A DNA stretch of 64,000 nt from the NCBI GenBank assembly GCA_000349905.1, contig KB722739.1, positions 555,593-619,592 of the forward strand, read 5' to 3'. Positions 36,307-48,047 of this stretch are shown in pieces. A model generated the notes under the pieces. The model made no database searches. It was not told the origin of the DNA and saw only the letters and a program-made list of their open reading frames with translations. The translations under genes and the position numbers were made by a program. The first letter of the stretch is position 1. Every line of letters starts with the position of its first letter. The DNA is from Volvariella volvacea V23. Its lineage: Eukaryota; Basidiomycota; Agaricomycetes; Agaricales; Pluteaceae.

Positions 36307-37107
36307 ATGAACCCCTTCGCAGGCTGGAACCAAGGATCGGCAGGATCCCAAGCCCCCTCCATTTTCGGTGCTCTCCCGTACCCCACCGCGCCGTCCGCGC
36401 CGAATCTGCTCACTTTCCAATTCCTCTCCTTCCGCCCCGACATCACCAACTGCACTGTCGTCGGCCCGCAAAATCAAGTCTATTACCAGATCGTGACCGA
36501 GCCGCATAACCCAGGTTATACGGTGGTCAAGGACTCGAAGGGAAAGAATCTGTCGCTCGTGGAGTGGCAGAGCCATCCGCTTGTGGAAATTAGAGGAGTG
36601 ATGCAAAAGGAACCCGTTAAGAACTGGCTGAAGCTTTCGAACACAAAGACGTGAGTGCGCCCTTCTCGCTCGCTCCCCTCGCATTTTTTCCTCGTTCAGG
36701 TCATCTTCGCCTGTACCTGTACAATTTTTTTTCTCTATCCTAGCCTCATCGGACATTAGAGATGCTAACTCCAAGGGCTGCTTGCTTTGTTTATCCTCAC
36801 AGGTCTAGATCGATGGATATTCGCGGAATGCAACTTGTTTGGGCACCCCAAGAACGCTCCATCAACGTAAGTCTCCTTTGATTGTCCCTCCTTTTTACTA
36901 TCTCTGGATTTTTTGAATGGGAGGAACTGATCCTTTTTCCGACAGTTGTATTTCTCGACTAGTGCTGGAGTCAAATGCATGGCCAAGGTCACTCGGGCCC
37001 CGACCGCTGTGACTATCGAGGTCACCACGGAGGCATACCAAATGAATCTTATGGATTCTATCATCACTGCAACTCTCCTCCTCCAATGCGGCAGAAACAT
37101 CGATTAA
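36307..37107 (+). CDS. DUF6593-type protein
   Basis: Three exons, 36307-36650, 36803-36866 and 36946-37107, join in frame to 189 residues. The block LTFQFLSFRPDITNCTVVGP, then YYQIVTEPHNPGYTVV, LVEWQSHPLVEIRGVM and the close LLQCGRNID match the pattern of a basidiomycete family annotated as DUF6593, made of repeated short beta strands around a buried aromatic core. No signal peptide or membrane segment is seen, so it is probably cytosolic. The family is expanded in mushrooms and has no assigned biochemical role. The 3' flank has (TTTA)n runs at about 37145 and 37360. Confidence 0.8.
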
Positions 37108-39626
37108 ATGAACGCAACGTCCTCATCCTCGATAACTGGCACCTTTTATTTATTTATTTTTCCCGCCTTTTTTGGAGTTTTGTTGCGGTTATTTTTATTC
37201 TTGTTTTTTGGCGCTTTCATTTTTTGCTTTAAGTTATTACCTTGCCCTTCTCACTCGCTTTCCAAGCTACATCCATTGGCATTTTTTGCATTTCCTGGCA
37301 TTGGCATCAATCAGCATTTTTGCATTTTGCATTGCACGTAACGCTCTCTAACGACCCATTTATTTATTTATTTATTCATTATATCAAGGGTGTTCCTTGG
37401 TGTACTTTATATACCATGTATTCACTGAAAGTGGGACTAGAATCAATAATTTTGACTTAGACAGAATCTCGTTCGCGTTCTGTGGGGTGGTCGATCTAGT
37501 GCGGCTTCTTAATAGTCAAGGGTCGTCGGCCGCGTGATGGGAAGTGTCATGATGACCTTCATGGTATCCGTTGATCAAGTTCAGCGCTATGGCTAGCGTT
37601 CCGTCCAGTTTTCTAGATTTTTCGACGCCGCCCGTTTACGTGTCCGTTTCTTTCTCATTATCTCTCCAGCGGTTCCAGCGGTGGAGCTCGTGGCTCAGGT
37701 GAGATGGGACAACTCAAAGTGGCGATCTACCATCATTATGAGCGTCCTCGTGCAGATCCCGGTGGCTTTGATTGACCCACAACAAAACCGACAGGACAGA
37801 TCAGCGTCCATTCACTCCATCCCAAGCCGTTTCCCTGCCGTCGACGGATCGGAGTTGGGGTGAGTGATGCGCTGATGGCGAGGTGCCACTCGACTCAATT
37901 GAGTCACCATGAGATGGCTGATCGCCCTCGTCATACTGGTCTTGACCCGGCGAGTATTTTAGCGTCCCGGTACTGTTGTTATCGCATGTCCTAGACGGAG
38001 CGTGGCCAGGGATGCGGGTGGTGGACGTGTCGATAGGAGCGGTCAGGCAACCCGGCAACCATCATTTATTGTCATGTTGTGTCATGAATGTTAGTTATTG
38101 GCATATCGACATCTGTTGGATGCCGAAGAACATGGACCATTGGTTTTTATGTTGTTACAGTGCGTAAAAAGTGGGTCGTACAGCCGGGTACGCTGGGGCT
38201 AGCGCTTTGACATGTAAGATAATGCGACCACGCACGTTGCCTTGAAGACCTCGGTGGCATCGAACGGCTGTTCTGTGAGGAGGACTCTGTCGACTTACGA
38301 TTCTGTATGCAACTACAACTTAGATAGATCTTCTCCGACGAAGCCGAAGGCGAACATTCAGTACTCCCGACATACTGGGCCAATAGGCATATATGAAATT
38401 CATTTATTTGTCCTTGGATCACATCAAAGTCACTACTTTGTCAAGCTTTATGGATTTTCTGTTCTTCCGTAACAATCCTATCGCGCTAGTAGCTTGTGCA
38501 GGTGCTGGGCACTACTTAAGTGGTCGCCCCTATGGATGCTACCCAAGTTTGCGTGTATTTGGCTTTATTTGTGCACTATGTACACAAAGTGCATTATGAC
38601 TTCGGGTTGAACCTCATGCATTCGACAGATACCACAAGGCTATCTATCACTCCAATCCAATATCAGCGCGCAAAACTCAATAGGAATGTGGGAAAAACCG
38701 GTGTAATGAACAATTTCGCTGTTCTCGTGGGCGGCGATCAGTTCGTTGTTGGTAATTCATGACAGTCTGCGGTGATTATAGCAGCGGGCTCGACGATGGT
38801 GATAGCGCGCATCACTCTAACACAAGGTCTCTATTTGTATTTCCAACTAATAGCCACATGGCAGTATGTGACTGGAAGGAGTACTTCTCGAGGCATGGGT
38901 CGTAAAGGTAATAAACATTGGACAGATCCACGGTCAGGTGAGTTAACGAGGCTGAAAGGCTCGTCTATCTTTACATCGGTCCGAGTCCTCTGTATTAATG
39001 TTCCGGTGCTATATGGAGTTAGTGATGCCGCCTCGTGGTCCATGGGTTCTTTCAAGTTGAACTCCTATTATTCGACGACTTCGCTTGGCCTCGGATGTGA
39101 TGCTTCGTCCTCATGTCTGACTTTGACGACAGGGAGAGGTAGTTAATTGACACTTCCGGTTTTATTGGGGCTAGGCAGGTACGAAGTACTTGATTTAAAT
39201 GTGGTAACGAAAAGGGCAGATATTATTCCGAAGAACACCTTTGCTCCGACCAAATCTTGTGGTATCCGCTGCGTTCAACCCTCCAAAGTTCACACAATCA
39301 ACTTCTCGACCCCACAAACAAATGGCATTCCCATAAGGGCATTCCACCCGGTTGCTAGGATCGTGCACCTTATGAGCTGTTTCGGGTTCTTCCTTGGGGT
39401 CGCGTGGCATAGTCATCCTATCTTCATTGAATGGTACTTGCGAGAGTGTGTTCACGAATTCTATCTAGCACCCTCATGGTACCTGTTCAGGAGATCTGTC
39501 AGCTCACCTCAATTGACCATACGTTGTCGGAGATGGGATCCACTGTTCATCATTCTGCCAGTCACTTGGTCTTCAGAACTACTATTCGTGAAGCATGGCA
39601 CCTCCTTGAGCAGATAGATGTCCAGG
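37108..39626. other. 2.5-kb gene-poor region
   Basis: Starts with T-rich sequence and two (TTTA)n runs, probably the 3' UTR of the preceding gene. Beyond 37500 no frame shows a recognisable domain; open frames of 75-155 residues overlap on both strands and lack low-complexity bias. A fast-evolving or non-coding transcript cannot be excluded. Confidence 0.45.
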
Positions 39627-39632
39627 TATAAA
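39627..39632 (+). promoter_or_regulatory. TATA box of the GH16 gene
   Basis: An exact tataaa (followed by gaggc) lies 66 bases before the ATG of the GH16 gene, good spacing for a TATA promoter with a short leader. A TATA box fits an inducible, secreted enzyme gene. Confidence 0.6.
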
Positions 39633-39697
39633 GAGGCAGTGGTCCTACTCTGAAGAGACTCACCAAGAAGAAGCGATATTCCAGCGGCATTCACACC

Positions 39698-41300
39698 ATG
39701 GGTCTCCTCACTGCTCTCGTTCTTGCATCCTACGCCATTAGCGGTGCACTTGGTGCTACCTACCGTCAGTCAGACAACATCTCAGGGTCTGGCTTCTACA
39801 GTGCCTTTTCCTATGAGGCAATCAGTGACCCAACGCACGGTAGAGTGTAAGCCAACATGTCGCCCCTTTCGGTACCTTTCTGATAGCCTCCTGCAGGAAC
39901 TATGTGAACAGCGCCACAGCCCAATCACAAAACCTTACCTACGCTTCTGGTGACCACTTCGTTCTTAGAGCGGACTACAAGACCCGTCTCAGCTCTGGTG
40001 GCCCTGGACGAAACTCTGTTAGGCTCTTGTCAAACAAACAATATACCACTTCGGTGCAAATGTAAGGAAATACTGTTCAAGCGCTCACAACACTTGCTGA
40101 ATTCCATTCCAGCTACAACATTCGTCACATGCCCCAGGGTTGTGGGTGGGTACCCTTACAGAAATTTGCCCTACATAAATTCTGAACGGTAATCGTATTA
40201 TAGCACTTGGCCGGCTGTCTGGACAGTTGGTGGCAATTGGCCCAATAATGGTGAAATAGACATCCTGGAAGGTGTGAATGACCAGGGTCCCAACCAAGCA
40301 ACGTTGCACACCAACGCAGGTTTGTCATCCATTCCCTACGTGCAGTAAATTTCGGCGGTTCTCACGTACCCACACATTTAGGATGCACCATGCCTGCTTC
40401 TCGTTCCCAAACGGGGTAAGTCATTGAGTTACTGCGTATGTCAAAAAGTTTTTGACACTTCGGCTTGGATAATCAGAACTTCTACGGGCAATAACTGTGA
40501 TGTCGCTGCCACCGGTAACGCCGGATGCGGAGTAAAAATGAACGATGCGAGGAGTTATGGTCCTTCTTTCAATGCTAACGGCGGTGGCTGGTAAGGCTTT
40601 CCAAAAAAGTGCTTCACTCAGACCGGATAGCTAAAGCGACTCTGACTAAAGGTTCGGTGTCGAGAGGACGAACAACTACATCAAGGTGTGGTTCTGGCCG
40701 AGGAACGCTGGCAATATCCCATCCGAAGTTTCGAGCGGAGCGACAAATGTCAACCCTGATAACTGGGTAAGCACTTCCCTCAACAACATGCTGTGCAAAA
40801 TTATTGATCAACGGGCTTTGCCACTCTCGCTTTTGTTCTCTACATAGGGTACCCCTACTGCCTTCTTCCCAAACACATCCTGCAACATCTCACAAAAATT
40901 CGGCCCCCACAATATTGTTATTAACTGTAAGTAACGACTACCCCCCGCGATGCCCGTGATGCCCACCACTCACACACTCATGATCTGCTCCTTGAAAATC
41001 GGTTACTTAGTGACTTTTTGTAAGTCTATTTCTGGTTAAGAGTTCCTGTCGAGATCGGTCGGACTTATAGCTGTGCTATTTATTAGGCGGAGACTGGGCT
41101 GGTGCTGTTTACGGCTCGTCTGGGTGCCCAGGAAGTTGCGTTGGTGAGTTGTTCATTCCTGTGCCCTGTTACTTCTCGAGCCTTGATGACCCTTGATATA
41201 ACTAATACGGATCCCTGTGGCAGACTACGTCAATAATAACCCAGCAGCCTTCACGGATGCCTACTTCGATTTCCAATGGATCAAGGTCTACACCCCGTAA
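39698..41300 (+). CDS. Secreted glycoside hydrolase family 16 (endo-beta-1,3(4)-glucanase-like)
   Basis: Probably cleaves beta-1,3- or mixed-linked glucans outside the cell, in cell-wall remodelling or nutrition. Eleven exons: 39698-39846, 39897-40061, 40113-40145, 40204-40319, 40382-40415, 40477-40590, 40652-40766, 40848-40926, 41011-41019, 41087-41143, 41224-41300; all phases agree, giving 315 residues. A signal peptide ([17 protein letters not shown]) precedes the mature domain. The catalytic motif NGEIDILEG has nucleophile Glu133, Asp135 and acid/base Glu138. Other family blocks are [28 protein letters not shown], and the C-terminal [11 protein letters not shown]. Paired cysteines are frequent, as in secreted fungal members. 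Exon 9 is only nine bases. No carbohydrate-binding module or GPI signal is seen. Confidence 0.93.
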
Positions 41301-43036
41301 AATTCTGACGTGTACACATGTAACAGCCTTACTTGGCTCTCTCCATCTTTATACCTCAGGTTATGGTTTTGTATTTTCTGCTGTATCGATGTTGCGATCT
41401 CATGTACCGGATACATGTGAATTGTTCTGGAATATGACTTATTGACCCTGGGGAATGGTCCTGTATGCGATGTCCCAATATCTTTCTACGCATCCTAGGA
41501 CACGATCACATTTCACAGGTATATTGGTCTGTACCGCCAGTGATGTAGGGCCAATGCTGATTGGGCACGGAGGATTTGATTACTTGGTGTAGTCGGTGCA
41601 TAAGCCGTAGAATGAACCATGGCTGCATAGAGCAATATTAGTAATTTCTTTTACCTACGCTGTCACCTTTGGAGTAAGTGGGAGAGTTAGTAATCGAGTT
41701 AATAATCATGCATTGTCCTCGATCCCTCGTGGGACTTGCTAGCCCGTTAAGAAACATGGTCGTCAGCCCGAATCGGCCACATCGCCGCATTTTACAGCAG
41801 TAGCTCACCGAGAACGAGAAATATTAGGAAGCTGGAATCGACAGATTGGACACCAGTAAGTCCTCAAACAAGTAAAGTGTCGACCGTATGGAAGGCTATG
41901 CCGGTGCATAGTAACACCCACTATTAATTTGATGGGCTCCGCCTTTAGCGCTAAAGAAGGACAAGATCGAAGTCTTCAACTAAGGGTTAACCCGCCGCAA
42001 AGGATGTGTGGAAAGGGTTCCTAGGATTGTGGTGCTGATGGGCTCGCGTGTTGCGAGGGCCAGTACGTGCGGGTTCTGTGAAGAGTCGAAGGCCCTTGTA
42101 GAGCAAATCAAGGTCGCTCCTGTTGTTCAACGGCTTTCTGATCTATGCCATAGCCATGCCATAGATTTAATTGACAGTTCAAAACGCGGAGATTTTGTCA
42201 AATTCAGACTCACAATGCAACCTCTCGACTGCCGATCAGATTCAGCAGGGCGCCAATCGTAATGCTATCACACCTGTGCACCTCGGTGTGGCGGTAGTGT
42301 GTCAAACGCGACAGCCACAAGTGATCAGCGCCCACATGTCTCAATGGGCACGGGACTTTTCCGACTGGGGAACCTCTGCATGGACCTTCCTGGTCTGCTG
42401 ATACGCAAAGGCGGTACAGCATGTATTGATGTACACCGAGTATGGGACTAGATCCCTGCCGCACCTCTACGAGGCACGCGATGTGAAACGGTAGATGTCG
42501 GGGCTATGATAAAGGCGAAAACTATCGCCGTCTGGTCTTGTGGTAGCTACAGTAGCTCGTGATTTTGAAGAATCGTAGAAGCCAAGGACTATGGGGTCGC
42601 AAATCCGCCCAGCTCGGATCCAGTATCAAAGCATCGCCATGCTGATATTCAGCTCAATATTCCGATCTAGATTAAACAAAATCACATAGAGCTTAGGTAC
42701 TTGCCTTGTTGACTAATGTACGTTGGTTGTGTGATTCAACTTGGGTCGAGTAGTTTTCACATAATTCCAATCAATGAATTCGTGAGCGCTTGTGTGACAG
42801 TACCAGCATAGAACAGAGGACGCAGAGGGCCTATGGCGTCTATATCGCTGAAAAATTGCACAGTTTCCACGTCCTCTTATCTTTATTATGGTCGTGGTGG
42901 TTGTAGGATACAGTAAGGGTGTAACTCGTTGTGACACGTTGCGTGACCTATTCGGCTTCAGTGGGGCAGTGACCAGATGAGCCTTACAACCCGCCGAATT
43001 CAGCGAGCCAATCTTACTCAGTGAGCTCAAAGTCTC
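41301..43036. other. 1.7-kb gene-poor region
   Basis: Contains the 3' flank of the GH16 gene and the promoter of the homoserine dehydrogenase gene. Frames up to 116 residues have no recognisable motif. No repeat or RNA gene was seen. Confidence 0.45.
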
Positions 43037-44596
43037 ATGCCCGCGTTTCGTTTGTGCGTTCACCGCACAGCGTGCTTGAGCCGACGTTCGGCTTTGGAAA
43101 TACGTCCGTCTCTCAAGCTGATGAGGTTTTCGGGTTTAGCCGTCCGAAAACTGCAAACGCAATCGCACCCTCTCATTTCATCAGTTCTCTCACCAAACCC
43201 ACCACCCGCCAAAGACAGACGTGCTCTTACCAGAACGTTCAGCACATCCGTAATGGCTCTAGCGACAACTTTCGTAGCGGTGATCGGCGTTGGTCTCGTT
43301 GGTGGAGAGTTTATCAACCAGCTGCTCGCATTGTCCCGATCATCATCGTCACTCGGTATCGTCACTGATTTCCGTCTCGTCTCGCTTACGTCCTCTTCGA
43401 AGACGGTCTATAATGACCAAGGGATCCTAAGTGCGTCCTCGGAATGGAAGTCGTTGCTTGCTGCATCAGCGGAAAAGGCAGATCTGGATGCCTTATCCCA
43501 AAAGCTTGCAGGACTTGTATCAGCAGGCAAAGGAAAAGTGGTTATCGTGGATAACACGTCGTCAGAGGATGTGGCCGGCCGATATCCCGGCTGGCTGAGG
43601 GCAGGGATCAATGTCATCACCCCGAATAAGAAGGCATTCTCTGGTGAGAGGAAGTTGTACGATGAGATCATAAGTGCTAGTAGGGGATCTGGGGCGAGGT
43701 ACCTGAATGAGTCTACTGTGGGCGCTGGATTGCCTGTCATTTCGACATTGAAGGAACTCCTGGTTACGGGTGACAAGGTATGTAATGGAACGAGTCACAT
43801 TTCGCGAAATGTCTACATTTTCCGTAATTCGATTTGTCGCAATCCTAGGTCACCAAAATTGAAGGTGTCTTCTCTGGCACTATGAGCTACATCTTCAACG
43901 AGTTTTCGAATGGAAAGCCCGATGGGCCTGACTTTTCTTCAATCGTTCGCGTTGCTAGAGATAAAGGATACACAGTACGTATCTATCTAGTGACTACGGG
44001 TACTATTGGCTCACTTGAGCTCGTATCGCCGTTCTCAGGAACCGCACCCAGCAGACGATCTGAATGGTTTCGACGTAGCACGGAAACTGACCATCCTGGC
44101 CAGAACCATTTCCACATTCTCTTCATCCTCCACCTTCTTACCATCTCTTCAATCATTCAGCTCTGTCCAAACCGCATCTCTTATCCCTCCTGCGCTAGAG
44201 GGAATCCCTACAGGAGACGAGTTCCTTGCGCGTCTTCCAGAATTTGATTCCGAATTCTCGAAACTTAGGACGGAAGCTAGTCAGGAGAGTAAGGTGCTAA
44301 GGTTCGTTGGTGTCGTTGATGTAACCGGTGGTCAAGTCCGGGCTGGACTAGAGAAGTGAGTCCTTTCGCAACTAAGAGCTGTCGTGCAGGACTCCACGGT
44401 TGATTATTGAATGCGATTTACCATCAGATACCCTTCAGATCACCCATTCGCTACCTCCCTTGGGGGATCGGACAATATCGTCATGTTCCATACAGAGCGT
44501 TATGGCGCACGTCCTTTGATAATTCAAGGAGCTGGCGCAGGTGCCGCGGTCACTGCTATGGGGGTGCTTGGGGATCTATTGAAATTAGCTGCCTAG
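43037..44596 (+). CDS. HOM6: Homoserine dehydrogenase
   Basis: Reduces aspartate semialdehyde to homoserine with NAD(P)H, the branch point to threonine, methionine and isoleucine. Exons end at 43777, then 43849-43974, 44039-44355 and 44428-44596. From the ATG at 43253 the protein has 378 residues and starts MALATTFVAVIGVGLVGGEF, a normal start with the Rossmann GxGxxG-type loop, close to yeast Hom6 length. An in-frame ATG at 43037 would add 72 residues that look like a mitochondrial presequence (Arg/Ser-rich, ending RTFSTS). Catalytic and binding blocks are present: VITPNKKAFSG, LNESTVGAGLPVI, EGVFSGTMSYIFNEF, DDLNGFDVARKLTIL, and the C-terminal NIVMFHTERYG with a Gly/Ala-rich close. Monofunctional: no aspartokinase domain. 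No lesions. Confidence 0.95.
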
Positions 44597-44985
44597 CTGC
44601 TTTGCAGTTTCGTCACAAAAGTCCCTCTCGGGTCAACTCAAAATGTATCACTATTAAATCGAAAATTAGGAGAGTGCATCATCTCTACTTCAGCGCCAGT
44701 CCCGGTAGCACGCGGGCCGCGCCCATACGCGTTCGTGAGTACGTAAGCAGTGCTTTGAACTCTTTCGTCACCGTCAAGGCGTTCCCTCTGCGCATTGGCA
44801 TTCCCTTTCATCACCATCGGACAACAATGACGAGCAATTGTCCAATTCTACACGTTTTACGCTTTGAGTCCTTCACTGTGCATACAAAATGCCCGTCGAG
44901 AGGCTGTGGTTGTGCTCATTCAGCTTGACCCTCGTCCACTACAATCCACCTCCATATCTTCTCTCAGTTCATTGAACATTAAGCA
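44597..44985. other. Intergenic, no gene seen
   Basis: About 390 bases between two genes on the same strand; presumably 3' UTR and promoter. No motif stands out. Confidence 0.5.
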
Positions 44986-47529
44986 ATGTCCCGGGAAGAT
45001 TTTAGGCCACCTAGGAATGCCCCACGGAATGTAGGCCATATCCAAGTTCAAAGTTACAACCAGTCCAACGAGGGTGGCATTGTGCCACAATTCCAAACGC
45101 GTTCCGACACGATGGTGCCGCCACACTACGCTCCGGCTTGCCATGACGCAAGTCGTCTTCCAAATTGCTCCCCGTTAGTCCTAGATCTTTCAATTACGTC
45201 ATTTATCTTTCTTTGTTTCCTTACCGTCTTGTGTTCCTTTATGTTTTTGCTAGGATCGGTGAAAGTTACAATCACCTTGGTGGCGCTGGTAGTCACCGTC
45301 CTTTGACCTCGGGTCTTGGTTACGATTATGCTGGTGGGGCTTACCCTGCGTCATTCTTGCCCGCAAATGCCCCTGATGCCAATGTACTTGCACACGTTCC
45401 TGTGCTGCTCAATGAAGCTCAAAGCATTCATTCTCCCATCGGGAACGCGGTGATTTCGCCTCCCTCCTATGGTTACGGCCTCGATCAGCCTCAAACGCAG
45501 TCGTATTTCCAATCACAATCAAATCCTTTGACTTCATCTAGGACTGCTTTGCAAAGTGAATCTGCGAATCCGCGTGTCTATATGTCAAGTCAATCCTTTG
45601 ATGAATGGAATCGTGGCTTAAATACCACTCACTACGCACCCGGTCAGAATTCTGCAACTCCAGCAAATCTTCACCACTCTCATCCTTTGCCGGGAGGCCC
45701 GAACGATTGGTTCCAGTCGTATTTCCCCTCTACTGTGTCTAGTGTGCCCGTCTCCCACCCTTCTGCTGCATCCTGCTCGCCCTACCCCGCTAGCGATATT
45801 CCACGACCCATGCCAGTACCAGCATCCCAGGTTCTAATGTCGAACACGAGGAAGAGGGCGTATAATAGCAATCCAAATGCCAACAGAAAGAGAAAGAGAC
45901 AGAATGACTTACAGACAACAATGGCGGTCGTAGGTCAAGGTTACGCTGACGGTCATGGCGCACCACTCAACGATGGGGGCCAGACCGCGGATAACAGAAA
46001 AAGAACTCGGTACGCAAGTCCCAGGAACGGATCCGACAGCGACCAGCCTCAAAGTCTACGAGCGAGCATCAACCCCGAACCTGGTGCCACCTACAGTTTT
46101 GGAGCTGGTAGCGGTGTAGGTGGGATGAAATCGTTTCCGCCAAGCGTCAAAAGAAGAAGTAGAGGTAGTGGCAATGGTACAAGGGGCAGGAGGAATGCAC
46201 AGGGAAAGAGCGGAGGCAGAGGTGGGCCTATATCTGGTGGCCACACAGGGCCTGTTTCCGACTTGAATCGTGGTGGCACTTCGACTCTCAAAAGGCCAAG
46301 ATCACCAATCCAGAATACTGTCGATGCGATTGGACATAAAGAGGGTTCTTTCGTGGAGCCAGGAAAAAAGCGGTTGAAGCGGGATGCGGGAAATGGTACA
46401 GCAGTGTCGGTGCAGGATAAACTAAACGACGAAAGGCACCCGGCCAAGCTAGGTGATCATGCGGCAACGATGCGTTCGGGCGCTGAACAAACGAGGAAGG
46501 TGAACGTAAGTACTCATTCATTGTGGCCACGTTATCCACGCAGGCGCATGGGGTTCAAGGCGACCTTCAAATTAACTTACCAACTTCTTCGGTCTTGTCT
46601 CTATCTTAGGTGTCACGAACATTGTCGTCATGGACTCTCCAGGGCCGCGACACTGGTGCCAATGCGGGGGGCACTAAGCCCAACGCGCCATCAGCTCTAG
46701 GTGAAGGGAGTACCACTATCGGCGATGGCTTTGACACCGTGCTGCCTCCTCAGCTCCAGAGCTTAAATACGGACGGTGTCTCTCGCAGTTCTACCAGAGC
46801 CCCCGATCTTCACTTGAACTCCGGCGCTCAGGCATTACACGACAACTTCACCCCAGAAGACTGGAATATCAAGACGACAATGAAAGGCGCAACACCCGTC
46901 CCACAGGAATCCGTTCCTGTTGCACCTCCTTTGCCGAAGAACTTGGAGGCTGGAGGTAATGCACCTTTCCCTCCGAGAATCCGACCTAAACTGACAGACA
47001 CTACTACAATTCTTTTCATGCAGGCCAGAACACTCAAGTCGTTCAGGCACTCGCTTCAGGTAGCACCCCCGCACAACAGTTTAATTCCCCAGAGCCATCC
47101 TCAGTCGACACTCAGACCAACTCGGAGACTTGGTATCGTCGTTTCATGGCCGCTGACACAGACGACTTTGCATCGCTGGTTATGGAAGGAGAAAACACGG
47201 TCCAAAAAGTAAACCGCGAAAGGTGGTTCACCGGGGCTCGAAACGCCTGGGACGACATGTTCGACTCCTATGAAAGCGAAAGTGCTCAGGTCTCTGCCGC
47301 CAGTGGCAGTGGACCAGAGAGGGAGAAGGATCTTGACAAACCCGAATCGGAGATGGGTCCGCAGTCCAAGGCAAAGTGCAAGTGTCTAGCTACGCCGTTC
47401 GATCCGAGTGCGTTTAATATTCACTCGCTTCAAGGGATGCAGTGGCACACTTTTTATCAGGTATGGCATGAGGCTGGTAACTCAGAGGGCTCGAGGCGCT
47501 GCTATTGCAAGTACTTCGAGACAAAGTGA
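44986..47529 (+). CDS. Nuclear-type basic/Gly-rich protein, function unknown
   Basis: Four exons, 44986-45173, 45254-46505, 46610-46955 and 47024-47529, join in frame to 763 residues. I do not recognise the family. The N-terminal half is Ser/Pro/Gln/Tyr-rich and disordered-looking. The middle has several basic clusters typical of nuclear signals (ANRKRKRQNDL, NRKRTRYASP, KKRLKRDAG) and an RGG-like Gly/Arg stretch (SGNGTRGRRNAQGKSGGRGG). The last about 130 residues look more ordered: WYRRFMAADTDDFASLVMEG, WFTGARNAWDDMFDSYE, and a Cys-containing end (KCKCLATPFD ... RRCYCKYFETK) that could bind metal. Composition suggests an RNA- or DNA-associated nuclear protein, but that is inference. Confidence 0.7.
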
Positions 47530-48047
47530 AATGGATGTGTTTTTGGTTGCATTCTGGTTATTGTATATAGTTGTGTGCCTGTTATTGTGTTCTGTGGAGC
47601 TTTGAAATGAATTATAGTGCGCTATTGCTTGATGCACAATAGATCGTCTGAGTTAATCTTTTCATGATGTTTCCTGCAGGTATTTGTGTGTGCTTTTGAT
47701 GCAGAGTAAGCATATACCAGCCCCGTCATCAAGACAGTGAGCTAAACTTCAACTGAGCGGGGGTTAATATGCATCAATAAGCAACAATTGTAACTGATTG
47801 GAAACCATAAATAGGCAGGAAATATATGAGACTCGGTTACAGTGCTGTACACAATAGGAAAGCGGATACATCATACGTTTCAATATAGCGGAAACCCTAG
47901 TCAGATTGGGAACAAGATCACTACATTTACTAACGCATTCGTAGAAGACGACTTGCGGTAGTGGTTAATTGAGTGTGAAGAACTCTTGGAAGCTGATCGC
48001 AGTGAAAGAAGACTTTGAATTTAACAGAAAACCGAGATGAAATGTGG
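47530..48047. other. Convergent intergenic stretch, no gene seen
   Basis: AT-rich about 520 bases between convergent genes. Should hold both 3' ends; no coding signal. Confidence 0.5.

Noticed and set aside
38772..39146. 124-residue plus-strand frame in the 37-39.6 kb gap
   Set aside because: No family resemblance or compositional sign of coding; kept as unexplained intergenic sequence.
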